DNA of 6,973 nt from CAZILN01 sp964540005 (GCA_964540005.1 CAZILN010000077.1:1-6973), one strand, 5' to 3'; numbered from the stretch's first letter, positions 1-6,034 are shown. Notes: generated by a model not told the origin, from the letters alone. Numbers and translations: made by a program.

Positions 1-884
1 AAAGCACTGATTCTGTCCGTGTAACACTGGTCCCTCTTCCTGTTATTCGTATCAGTGCCAGTGAGAATCCCCTGCCCCATGGCAACAGCAGCCAGCTGAC
101 TGCAACGGGTGCCCAGAATTATACATGGTCCCCGTCCGACAATCTGAGCGCTGTTTCAGGCCCCGTAGTCTCCGCCGATCCGGATACCAGCATTACATAT
201 TATGTTACAGCTACTGATGAGTATGGATGTGAAGCCTTTGACAGCATCCGCTTATACGTACTCTGCAATCCCTGTACAACAGAAAAATACCTGCTGGATA
301 CAGAAGGAACCTTTAGTCATGGTTGCACCAACCGTTCATATCATAATAATGCTAACTGTTCCTGGATTATTTACCCCACAGGTGTTCAGGAACTATTCCT
401 TAGCTTTGAAAAGGATGATTTTGATCTTCGCCAGGGTGATACATTATGGATTTATGACGGTTCCGGATTGGATCCCCAAAATTTGATAGGTAAATACAGC
501 AACGGATTATTGCCTCCCGATACCATTCACAGGTTCCACTCATCCATGTATATTGAATTCAGTTCGGATGATACGATTACAGGAGATGGATTCCAGGCAA
601 GCTACTGGAGCGATCTGACTCCCGGCTTCGACAGCTATGAAGCAGATAATGAGTTGAAAATCTATCCTAACCCCTTTACCCATTCTACCTTTATCGAATT
701 CCCGAATCAGGAGTTCGAACCATTTAAACTGATCCTGACAGATATCTCAGGAAAGATACACAGGATCACAGGTGATATTACAGAATCAAAATATGAACTG
801 CACCGTGGAAATCTGGAAAAGGGTATATATTTTGTTGAATTGCTTGGGACCAAGGTGTTCAGGGGGATTGTGGTTATTGAATAA
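1..884 (+). CDS. T9SS-sorted surface/secreted protein with Ig/PKD-like module and CUB domain (C-terminal part, 5'-truncated)
   Basis: The reading frame is open from base 3 (no start in the window) to the TAA at 882-884, giving 293 visible residues. Residues about 7-86 form an Ig/PKD-like beta-sandwich module of the type repeated in Bacteroidota adhesins (TATGAQNYTWSP, later YYVTATDEYGC). Residues about 88-201 look like a CUB domain: spaced cysteines, then CSWIIYP, DTLWIYDGS, SMYIEFSSDD and GFQASY in the usual order. Residues about 218-293 are a type A T9SS C-terminal sorting domain (LKIYPNPF, LILTDISGK, LEKGIYFVEL), which directs export through the outer membrane and is normally cleaved with surface attachment. 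CUB domains are usually protein- or glycan-binding modules, so an adhesive or substrate-binding role is inferred. The catalytic or repeat-bearing N-terminus, if any, is outside the window. The frame also has an internal TTG at 468, which is not a real start because homology continues upstream. Confidence 0.93.
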   Translation, partial: STDSVRVTLVPLPVIRISASENPLPHGNSSQLTATGAQNYTWSPSDNLSAVSGPVVSADPDTSITYYVTATDEYGCEAFDSIRLYVLCNPCTTEKYLLDTEGTFSHGCTNRSYHNNANCSWIIYPTGVQELFLSFEKDDFDLRQGDTLWIYDGSGLDPQNLIGKYSNGLLPPDTIHRFHSSMYIEFSSDDTITGDGFQASYWSDLTPGFDSYEADNELKIYPNPFTHSTFIEFPNQEFEPFKLILTDISGKIHRITGDITESKYELHRGNLEKGIYFVELLGTKVFRGIVVIE

Positions 885-937
885 AAAAAGGTCCCAAGGG
901 CATATATAAAACAGTCCTGCTTGAGTAAATCCCTGAC

Positions 938-2119
938 CTATGTACTGGTAAGTTCCTCCTTATTTAATAAGAAGTATTCGGGATTGCATACCCTTACGGT
1001 ATCACTCAAAAAATAGGAATTCTTTACAGGTGCAATGACAATGCATGATTCCGGGTTGACATCCTCGAGTGCCTTCCAGAATTCCTTTGTAATTCCGGGG
1101 GAAGGTGACACCTTGAATTCAAATGCAAGTATACGATTGCCTTTTTTCAGAATCAGATCAATTTCCGATCCTTTAGCAGTCCGGTAAAACATCGGATCCC
1201 ATCCAGACATTTGTGATATTATGGTCTCCATCATGAAACCTTCCCATGAGGCGCCCAGTACCGGGTGTATAAACAGCTCCTCATAGCTGTGTACGGATAA
1301 CAAAGCATGCAGGATACCCGTATCCCTGAAATAGATCTTCGGGGATTTAACCAGTCTCTTTTTAACATTAGCTTCAAATGGTTCCAGTACCCTTATCATA
1401 AAGGTATGTGCCAGAAGATCAATATAACTTCCCACAGTTGTGTGTGACAGTCCAAGTGAATCGCCCAATTTTGATTTATTCAGGATCTGAGCGTGTACAT
1501 GCGACAGCATTCTCCAGAACCTGTGCATCGTCTCAGCAGAAAGATTAAAACCCAGTTGTGGAATATCCCTTTCCAGATAAGTCCGAATGAAACTGTTCAG
1601 CCATTCAAATGCCAATTCATCATTCCCGGCAAGGTATGCCCTCGGGAATCCCCCCCTGAGCCAATGCTGTTTATTGTTATATTCAGGAATTTCATTTGAC
1701 GCCAGTAATTCCGTAATGAGAAAGGGTGTCAATTCCAGGTACAGTATTCTGCCTGCCAGTGTTTGTGAACTTTGTTTTATGAGATCCTGTGATGCAGATC
1801 CCAGGATTAGAAATAATCCGTTTCTTTTTTGCTCATCTATAAATGACCTGATTGAAGCAAAGAGCTCTGGCTTTCTTTGTATTTCATCAAGACAGATAAG
1901 CTTGTTCTTGTAGAGATCCAGGAACAGTTCAATCTCATCAAGCTGAACCATATCACTTTGTTTCTCCAGATCCAGTTTAACAGCATCCTTTCGTTTGGCA
2001 ATGATCTGTTCGGCCAGTGTAGACTTTCCACATTGACGAGGACCCAGAATCGCCACGACCGGATAATTTATAAGCGAATTCTGTATTTTTTGTTGTAATT
2101 CCCTGTGTATATATACCAT
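938..2119 (-). CDS. AAA-family ATPase with C-terminal DUF4143 domain
   Basis: This is a 393-residue protein of the widespread AAA_14/DUF4143 ATPase family, full length for the family. Visible motifs are a Walker A GPRQCGKST at residues 26-34, a Walker B LICLDEIQ at 74-81, a sensor-like GSAS at 107-110, the family-typical LRGGFPRAYLA at 154-164 and RTYLERDIPQLG at 179-190. A winged-helix-like stretch follows around 212-250 (LNKSKLGDSLGLS), and the DUF4143 part ends in GSEIDLIL and FEFKV. E319-D321 and E334-x-K336 resemble a PD-(D/E)xK nuclease fold core, which is known for this family, but activity is not shown. The cellular role of these ATPases is unsettled; copies are often numerous and scattered in Bacteroidota genomes, suggesting mobility or genome maintenance, and this is family knowledge rather than something seen here. 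The ATG at 2119 has no clear Shine-Dalgarno. The gene is convergent with the upstream T9SS gene (53-bp gap) and divergent from the lipoprotein operon. Confidence 0.93.
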   Translation of the reverse strand: MVYIHRELQQKIQNSLINYPVVAILGPRQCGKSTLAEQIIAKRKDAVKLDLEKQSDMVQLDEIELFLDLYKNKLICLDEIQRKPELFASIRSFIDEQKRNGLFLILGSASQDLIKQSSQTLAGRILYLELTPFLITELLASNEIPEYNNKQHWLRGGFPRAYLAGNDELAFEWLNSFIRTYLERDIPQLGFNLSAETMHRFWRMLSHVHAQILNKSKLGDSLGLSHTTVGSYIDLLAHTFMIRVLEPFEANVKKRLVKSPKIYFRDTGILHALLSVHSYEELFIHPVLGASWEGFMMETIISQMSGWDPMFYRTAKGSEIDLILKKGNRILAFEFKVSPSPGITKEFWKALEDVNPESCIVIAPVKNSYFLSDTVRVCNPEYFLLNKEELTST

Positions 2120-2137
2120 ATTATGATCTAATAATCA

Positions 2138-2168
2138 CAAAGATATACAATATTTGTGCAAATTGCAA
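2138..2168 (-). promoter_or_regulatory. Candidate Bacteroidota-type promoter of the DUF4143 ATPase gene
   Basis: Read on the minus strand, TATCTTTG at 2145-2138 matches the Bacteroidota -7 consensus TAnnTTTG exactly. A TTG at 2168-2166 lies 20 bases upstream, the spacing expected for the -33 element. The -7 box lies 18 bases before the ATG. The consensus is established knowledge; use of this site is inferred. Confidence 0.6.
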
Positions 2169-2188
2169 GCCAGGGTTTCAATTTGCAC
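2156..2188. promoter_or_regulatory. Perfect 10-bp dyad overlapping the ATPase -33 region (candidate operator)
   Basis: GTGCAAATTG at 2156-2165 is the exact reverse complement of CAATTTGCAC at 2179-2188, with a 13-bp spacer. The left arm extends into a near-palindrome of its own, TGCAAATTGCA (2157-2167). The dyad covers the predicted -33 TTG of the minus-strand ATPase promoter, so a bound dimer would be expected to block or modulate that promoter. No regulator gene is visible in the window. An RNA hairpin is less likely because most of the dyad lies upstream of the predicted transcription start. Confidence 0.45.
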
Positions 2189-2222
2189 TATTAAATACTG
2201 TTTCAATAACATCTGATCATTC

Positions 2223-2253
2223 TTGCAGACATCAGGCATATTGAATAATTTTA
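2223..2253 (+). promoter_or_regulatory. Weak candidate promoter of the lipoprotein/barrel operon
   Basis: TTG at 2223-2225 is followed after 20 bases by TAATTTTA at 2246-2253, one mismatch from TAnnTTTG. It lies 22 bases before the ATG at 2276. The spacing is right but the -7 box is imperfect and the region is AT-rich, so chance is possible. Confidence 0.3.
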
Positions 2254-2275
2254 TACTTAAATCTAAGAAGCAATA

Positions 2276-3382
2276 ATGAAGGGTGTACAATGCTGGTTAG
2301 TAATGCTTCTGGCTGTTCTGGCCTATTCTTGTGAAAACAGAGACCCCATAGATGATCCCAATCAGTTATCAATTGTATTTCAGATCAGTCATGTGAGTGT
2401 TTACGGCAGTAATGATGGTGAGATACACACTTCTGTCTCGGGAGGTACTCCTCCCTACTTTTATAACTGGACTCACGGACCTGATGAGGCGGACCTCTAC
2501 AATCTCAAAGCCGGCTTATATATTTTATTACTGGCTGATTCAGATGGAAATACATTATCGGACACTGCCAGGGTCACACAACCCGAACCCCTTACGCTCC
2601 GGATTACGGTTCAGAACTGCAGCTCTCCGCAAAACAATGACGGAGAGATAGATGTAAGCATTTCAGGAGGTTCGGCTCCGTACAGTATATACTGGTCCAC
2701 CGGGGATACTACAGAAGACATCAGTGGATTATCCCCGGGTGTATACATCATAACAATCGTTGATGTTAACAGTGCTGAGGAAAGTGACACGGTGGAGGTC
2801 GGGGGGGAACCCTTCGTTTGCCAGGATGTTGACGGTAATGAATACCCTGTCGTGCAGATCGGTACCCAGATCTGGATGAAAGAGAATCTACGGGTGACGC
2901 ATGCTCCTGACAACGGTGAGATATTATCCTACTGTTACAATGATGACGGCTCTCTGGCCGGTATTTATGGGCGCTTATACACCTGGGATATTGCCATGAA
3001 TGGCAATGATGCTGACGGTGCGCAGGGAATTTGTCCGGATGGCTGGCACATCCCCACTGACGAAGAGTGGAAACAACTTGAGATCTATCTTGGCATGAGC
3101 AGAACCGAGGCTGATCTGGAAAACATATGGAGGGGGACCGACCAGGGAACAAAACTGAGACTGGGCGGCAGCTCGGGTTATGATGCCATGTTAGGCGGCA
3201 GAAGGTCATCAACAGGGGCATATGCTCTTCTTGACAGGTATGAATATATATGGACCTCGACTGAATACGGGGATTATGCATGGAGGAGGTGTATCTGTTC
3301 CAGCAGTTCAGGTGTTGGCAGATGGAATACCTTTCCCAAAACCTATGCTTTTTCAGTTCGTTGTATAAAAAATGAATGGTAA
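2276..3382 (+). CDS. Lipoprotein with two SprB-like repeats and a FISUMP domain
   Basis: This is a 368-residue predicted surface lipoprotein. Residues 1-19 are a short signal peptide ending at the lipobox-like LAYSC, with Cys19 as the lipid-modified residue. Two SprB-type repeats follow, at about 32-102 and 107-175; each has the DGEI...VSGG.PPY.Y.W pattern, then L.AG.Y and a closing D-S-DT-V strand (NDGEIHTSVSGGTPPY; NDGEIDVSISGGSAPY). Residues about 182-368 are a FISUMP domain (Fibrobacter succinogenes major paralogous domain): DVDGNEYPVVQIGTQIWMKENL, YGRLYTWDIA, GICPDGWHIPTDEEW, GGRR, and the closing AFSVRCIKNEW. Such domains are extracellular and of unknown biochemical role. SprB repeats are known from a gliding adhesin, so surface binding is inferred. 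Its stop overlaps the next gene's start by 11 bases, supporting translational coupling. Confidence 0.92.
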   Translation: MKGVQCWLVMLLAVLAYSCENRDPIDDPNQLSIVFQISHVSVYGSNDGEIHTSVSGGTPPYFYNWTHGPDEADLYNLKAGLYILLLADSDGNTLSDTARVTQPEPLTLRITVQNCSSPQNNDGEIDVSISGGSAPYSIYWSTGDTTEDISGLSPGVYIITIVDVNSAEESDTVEVGGEPFVCQDVDGNEYPVVQIGTQIWMKENLRVTHAPDNGEILSYCYNDDGSLAGIYGRLYTWDIAMNGNDADGAQGICPDGWHIPTDEEWKQLEIYLGMSRTEADLENIWRGTDQGTKLRLGGSSGYDAMLGGRRSSTGAYALLDRYEYIWTSTEYGDYAWRRCICSSSSGVGRWNTFPKTYAFSVRCIKNEW

Positions 3383-3725
3383 GTTTCCGACCGGGTTTAT
3401 AACTGCAGTTCTTTCTGTAATTATCCTGTTTATTGCAGGATGTGAAAAAGAACAGCCCTGCCAGGGAGAGCCCCTGATTTTTACTTCACTTACGGTTTCT
3501 CCCGATACCATAGACACAGGTGAATATGCAGATGTTCAAGCAGTTGCCTCCGGATGCCGGCTTGATTATCACTGGTCTGTTACCAAAGGAAGCATTCTGG
3601 GTACGGGAGCAGAGGTGACTTTCGCGGCATCACCCTGCGCGATTGGGGAAAATACCATTACCTGCACAATAAAAGACGGCAATGATCAGTCAGAAACCAA
3701 AACGGTCCGGATTGTTGTCAGGTAA
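3372..3725 (+). CDS. Small Ig/PKD-like lipoprotein, unknown function
   Basis: This is a 117-residue protein with a clear lipoprotein signal peptide: a hydrophobic core at residues 9-22 and lipobox IAGC ending at Cys24, then EKE. There is no Asp at +2. The rest (about 35-117) is one beta-sandwich domain resembling a PKD/bacterial Ig-like module (LTVSPDTIDTGEYADV, YHWSVTKGSI, NTITCTIKDGN, VRIVV). Besides Cys24 it has cysteines at 30, 62, 89 and 98, which could form two disulfides in the periplasm or on the surface. The ATG at 3372 lies inside the last codons of the FISUMP gene (11-base overlap) and has no Shine-Dalgarno of its own, so it is probably translated by coupling. No catalytic motif is visible. 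A role as partner of the flanking FISUMP lipoprotein or the barrel is inferred from the gene order only. Confidence 0.85.
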   Translation: MNGKFPTGFITAVLSVIILFIAGCEKEQPCQGEPLIFTSLTVSPDTIDTGEYADVQAVASGCRLDYHWSVTKGSILGTGAEVTFAASPCAIGENTITCTIKDGNDQSETKTVRIVVR

Positions 3726-4677
3726 AATCAGCCTTCTGTACCTTTTCCTGCTTATGCTGATCTTTCCCTCCCTGAGATCGCATGCCCAGTGTTTTTCTTC
3801 TGCCAACCCGGTCGGGGGAACTACAAACCTGCTGGTCCTTGACAAAAAGACACTGCGTGCCATCAGTTTTTACCGGCATGCTTACAGCAACAAATATTTC
3901 GAGGGTGACAGCAGATCCGAATTTGACCAGGTAAAACAGGCCAACTATAATTACATGGGGTGGATCTTTGCTTACGGATTCAGCCAGAAATTCACCCTTG
4001 AAACAGAAGGAGGCATATTTTTCAACAAATCCTACCATTACAACCTGGATCCGGTTTATATCCTGAACGGATCCGGACTGAACAACCTGATAATATCCGG
4101 AAAATTCAGGCTGATAAGCAATTACCAGAACAGGTTATTTCTTGCAGGCAGTGCAGGTATTAAGCTACCCCCTTCCCTGGATCCGAAAGAGAGGGACGGG
4201 GTGGTCCTTCCTGTCGATCTGCAACCATCAAGCAATGCATTCGGAAGTGTGCTGCAGGCCTTCCTGGTTAAGGAAAATTCCCTTTCCGGAATGCGATATT
4301 TCCTGGTTAGCCGGTTCGAGATGAATCTTCCCGACCGGAATGACTACCAGTTGGGTAATGCTCTGATCAGTTCGGTGTTTATTTCAAAACATTTGCCGGA
4401 CCACTGGTTGCCCGGTGACTGGACTACTGTGCTGCAACTCAGAAATGAAATCCGTTCGGCTAACAGCATGAAAGGGATCCCTGAAGCATCAACTGGGGGC
4501 TTCCTCTTTCTGGTTTCTCCCCAGATCAATTACAGTATCAAAGAAAAATGGAACCTCTCAGTGATGGCAGACATCCCTTTTTACCAGTATTTTAAAGGGA
4601 CGCAACTTGCCTATGCATACGCGTTTACAGTTAATTTTTCAAGGGATTTTGATTTGTACTCACTGTCGGAGGATTAG
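3682..4677 (+). CDS. Probable outer-membrane beta-barrel protein, function unknown
   Basis: There are 331 residues from the ATG at 3682. A signal peptide is evident: basic n-region, hydrophobic core LLYLFLLMLIFPSL (residues 18-31), and probable signal peptidase I cleavage after SHA (residue 35), leaving QCFSS. The mature part has alternating aromatic/hydrophobic strands, frequent Y/F/W and N/G turns, and no cytoplasmic motif, as in outer-membrane barrels (SNKYFEGDSRSEF, MGWIFAYGFSQKFTLETEGGIFF, NNLIISGKFRLIS, LAGSAGIKLPPS). It resembles the uncharacterised Bacteroidota 'transporter-like' barrels beginning with a Cys/Gly-rich NPVGG-type motif, but I cannot name a substrate. The start is uncertain: ATG 3682 overlaps the preceding lipoprotein gene by 44 bases, while TTG at 3712 or 3715 would overlap by only 11-14 bases and still give a full signal peptide. 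The C-terminus (FDLYSLSED) does not end in the usual aromatic residue. Confidence 0.82.
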   Translation: MISQKPKRSGLLSGKISLLYLFLLMLIFPSLRSHAQCFSSANPVGGTTNLLVLDKKTLRAISFYRHAYSNKYFEGDSRSEFDQVKQANYNYMGWIFAYGFSQKFTLETEGGIFFNKSYHYNLDPVYILNGSGLNNLIISGKFRLISNYQNRLFLAGSAGIKLPPSLDPKERDGVVLPVDLQPSSNAFGSVLQAFLVKENSLSGMRYFLVSRFEMNLPDRNDYQLGNALISSVFISKHLPDHWLPGDWTTVLQLRNEIRSANSMKGIPEASTGGFLFLVSPQINYSIKEKWNLSVMADIPFYQYFKGTQLAYAYAFTVNFSRDFDLYSLSED

Positions 4678-4713
4678 TTCAGACATATGCAAACAGAATG
4701 CACAATGGAAATT

Positions 4714-4949
4714 CTACTGGGCTTTCTCGTAAATAGTATCAATTAATAACCTCATTAGCTCTTCTGTGCCGTCTTCAAGCTCCCAACGTTTCGCTAAATA
4801 TGGATCAATTCCTGAAGTAATGATGTTGCCATCTCGAACTACACCCGTTCCTGCATATATGCTACCTTTGATTTCTGAGCCTCAAGTTCCAAATTCACTG
4901 AAAAGAAAACGCTTAATGAAATAAGAGAGTAAAGAAGAAACTGTTTCAT
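4714..4949 (-). pseudogene. Collapsed remnant of an exported DJ-1/PfpI-family gene
   Basis: Reading the minus strand, an ATG at 4949 begins a clean signal peptide (MKQFLLYSLISLSVFFSV, then LELEAQ) that runs only 36 codons to a TAG at 4841-4839. In a different frame, from about 4881 down to a TAG at 4716-4714, the text reads as the C-terminus of a DJ-1/PfpI-like protein: GSIYAGTGVVRDGNIITSG, then DPYLAK, LEDGTEELMRLLIDTI. The VVRDGNIITS strand is characteristic of that family. The central part, including the nucleophile-elbow cysteine, is missing. The simplest reading is an internal deletion that fused start and tail out of frame. The former start retains expression signals: AGGAAAG 4 bases before the ATG, and TATATTTG (4975-4968) matching the Bacteroidota -7 box. 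An alternative is an expressed 36-residue exported peptide, which seems less likely. The family assignment rests on about 50 residues. Confidence 0.6.
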
Positions 4950-4967
4950 AACTTTCCTGTTTATTAG

Positions 4968-4975
4968 CAAATATA
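4968..4975 (-). promoter_or_regulatory. -7 box remnant of the DJ-1/PfpI pseudogene
   Basis: Minus-strand TATATTTG is an exact TAnnTTTG match 18 bases upstream of the decayed gene's ATG. No TTG lies at the expected 19-21 base distance, so this is only half a promoter. Confidence 0.35.
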
Positions 4976-5088
4976 TGAAATTCAAAACATTAGTGATTCA
5001 GCGTAACCAATACTAATAATGAAAGGGGGAGAGATTTTAGCCGGATCAACTTCTATGCAGTATCCTGTCATTATTCGGTATTTGTAAA
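4976..5088. other. Intergenic DNA without recognisable genes
   Basis: Between the pseudogene start and the 44-bp array I see no convincing gene, RNA or repeat. The only open frame on the minus strand is a 29-codon ATG-to-TGA run (5071-4982) without a recognisable motif. A purine run, GAAAGGGGGAGAGA, lies at about 5020-5033. Confidence 0.5.
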
Positions 5089-5254
5089 AATAGCATGTAA
5101 AATTCTATCTGACATCACGCCTTATTTTGAATAATAGCATATAAAAATTCTATCTCACATCACGCCTCTTTATATAAATAGCATATATAAATTCTATCTG
5201 ACATCACGCCTCTTTATATAAATAGCATATATAAATTGAATCTGACATCACGCC
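5089..5254. repeat. Four-copy tandem array, exact 44-bp period
   Basis: Copies begin with AATAGCAT at 5089, 5133, 5177 and 5221, exactly 44 bp apart, and end with CATCACGCC at 5121, 5166, 5210 and 5254. The conserved unit is 33-34 bp, with 10-11 bp linkers; the linkers after copies 2 and 3 are identical (TCTTTATATA) and the first differs (TTATTTTGAAT). The core TCTGACATCACGCC is intact in copies 1, 3 and 4 and has one substitution in copy 2 (TCTCACATCACGCC). In copies 2 and 3 the linker pairs with TATAAA within the unit (7-8 bp), placing the core in a loop. The near-identical linkers and short unit argue against CRISPR. It could be a minisatellite, a protein-binding array or a multi-hairpin element; function unknown. 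Confidence 0.9.
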
Positions 5255-5283
5255 AGTTATGTAATTCAATTTATATATGCTAT
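5222..5283. repeat. 20-bp perfect inverted repeat closing the array (hairpin, possible terminator)
   Basis: Bases 5222-5241 are exactly complementary to 5264-5283, with a 22-base loop (5242-5263) containing CTGACATCACGCC. The left arm is the first half of array copy 4. The stem is AT-rich. It lies 20 bp beyond the stop codon of the minus-strand YqgE/AlgH gene, so the transcript of that gene would fold here. On the minus strand no clean T-run follows; on the plus strand TTTTTT occurs at 5293-5298, ten bases past the stem. It may serve as a 3'-end stabiliser or weak terminator between convergent units. Confidence 0.75.
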
Positions 5284-5292
5284 GCTATGCTA
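5278..5292. repeat. Pentanucleotide repeat (TGCTA)x3
   Basis: Three perfect tandem copies of TGCTA sit at the outer foot of the 20-bp hairpin, followed by a T-run. They extend the ATGCTAT end of the inverted arm and probably arose by replication slippage there. Confidence 0.7.
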
Positions 5293-5302
5293 TTTTTTGA
5301 GA

Positions 5303-5893
5303 TCAGTTAAGGCTGGGATTCTCCGGGAAGTTGATCCAGGTGCGGAATTTCGATCCCAGCTTTAACAAGGTGTCTTTCCAGAGGCCAAAATCAGGGCCTT
5401 TCATGATGGTATCCGGGTCCAGTTCGGAAACCACCCATGCATTTTCCGACAGTTCATTTTCGAGCTGATTGGGCGACCAGCCTGAATAACCAAGGAAAAA
5501 CCGGATCTGATCAGACCTTATCTTACCCTCGGTTATCATATCCTTTATCACCTCGAAGTCCCCGCCCCAGTATATGTTACCCAGGACCTTAACAGAGTTG
5601 GGAATGGCTTCTCCCAGGGTGTGGATATAGTGGATCGTATTGGTATTAACCGGGCCTCCGATGGATATTTCCCCCTCAATTTCCGGGAAATCACCCAGAA
5701 CATCATTAACCGAGAGGTCCACCGGTTTATTCAAAACAAAGCCGACCGACCCTTCTTCCGAATGTTCGGTAAGAAAAACAACGGAACGATGGAAATAGGT
5801 GTCGCTGAGGAAAGGTTCGGAGATAAGTATCCTGCCCTGTCTTGCAAGTATATTATTCTCAATGCTGAAAAAGTCGATATCCAGTTCCTTCAT
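5303..5893 (-). CDS. yqgE: YqgE/AlgH family protein (DUF179)
   Basis: This is a 196-residue protein, normal length for the family. Diagnostic stretches are QGRILISEPFLSDTYFHRSV (19-38) followed by VFLTEHSEEGSVGFVLNKP (39-57), SIGGPVNTNTIHYIHT (77-92) and FFLGYSGWSPNQLENEL (132-148), in the usual order of the compact alpha/beta UPF0301 fold. It has no signal peptide or membrane segment and is presumably cytoplasmic. The family is broadly conserved but its molecular role is not settled; AlgH was first linked to alginate regulation in Pseudomonas, which should not be transferred here. The ATG at 5893 is preceded by an AGGTG about 10 bases upstream. The gene is divergent from the NhaC gene with a 179-bp gap, and its 3' end runs into the hairpin that closes the 44-bp array. 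Confidence 0.95.
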   Translation of the reverse strand: MKELDIDFFSIENNILARQGRILISEPFLSDTYFHRSVVFLTEHSEEGSVGFVLNKPVDLSVNDVLGDFPEIEGEISIGGPVNTNTIHYIHTLGEAIPNSVKVLGNIYWGGDFEVIKDMITEGKIRSDQIRFFLGYSGWSPNQLENELSENAWVVSELDPDTIMKGPDFGLWKDTLLKLGSKFRTWINFPENPSLN

Positions 5894-5932
5894 GCTATGA
5901 ACACCTAAGCAGGAATCATAATGTAAATTACG

Positions 5933-5964
5933 AAAATATATAACCTATAATTACAATAGCCCAA
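5933..5964 (-). promoter_or_regulatory. Candidate promoter of the YqgE/AlgH gene
   Basis: On the minus strand, TTG at 5964-5962 is followed after 21 bases by TATATTTT at 5940-5933, one mismatch from TAnnTTTG. The -7 box lies 39 bases before the ATG. The region is AT-rich, so confidence is low. Confidence 0.33.
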
Positions 5965-5973
5965 TTTATAGGT
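5943..5973. repeat. 8-bp dyad within the yqgE-nhaC divergent region
   Basis: ACCTATAA at 5943-5950 and TTATAGGT at 5966-5973 are exact reverse complements with a 15-bp spacer. The dyad sits between the two elements of the candidate yqgE promoter and could be an operator, but its short length and AT-richness allow chance. Confidence 0.35.
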
Positions 5974-6034
5974 GATTTTTTTTTAGTCTTTTTATCAACA
6001 TTAAAAAATAACTGACAAACAGTATAAAAATCAG

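Noticed and set aside
202..486. Open frame of 94 codons on the plus strand
   Set aside because: It is an out-of-frame shadow of the T9SS protein, whose domain sequence continues through the same bases in another frame.
843..898. CTTGGGACC / GGTCCCAAG inverted repeat around the T9SS gene stop, as a terminator
   Set aside because: The 9-bp arms are separated by 38 bases, the left arm lies in the coding tail, and no T-run follows on either strand outside the loop. Possibly chance.
2766..3281. 171-codon open frame on the minus strand
   Set aside because: It lies antisense within the FISUMP domain; its composition (many His, Ser, Arg, Cys) is typical of a shadow frame and no motif is recognisable.
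4982..5071. 29-residue minus-strand open frame (MTGYCIEVDPAKISPPF...)
   Set aside because: Too short, without homology that I recognise or a supporting ribosome binding site; possible debris of the same decayed region.
5089..5254. CRISPR array
   Set aside because: Repeats are AT-rich and imperfect, the intervals are only 10-11 bp, two of the three intervals are identical, and no cas gene is visible.
5293..5298. Intrinsic terminator on the plus strand (20-bp hairpin plus T6)
   Set aside because: The T-run begins ten bases after the stem, the stem is AT-rich, and the nearest plus-strand gene ends over 500 bp upstream; retained only as a possible terminator in the hairpin entry.
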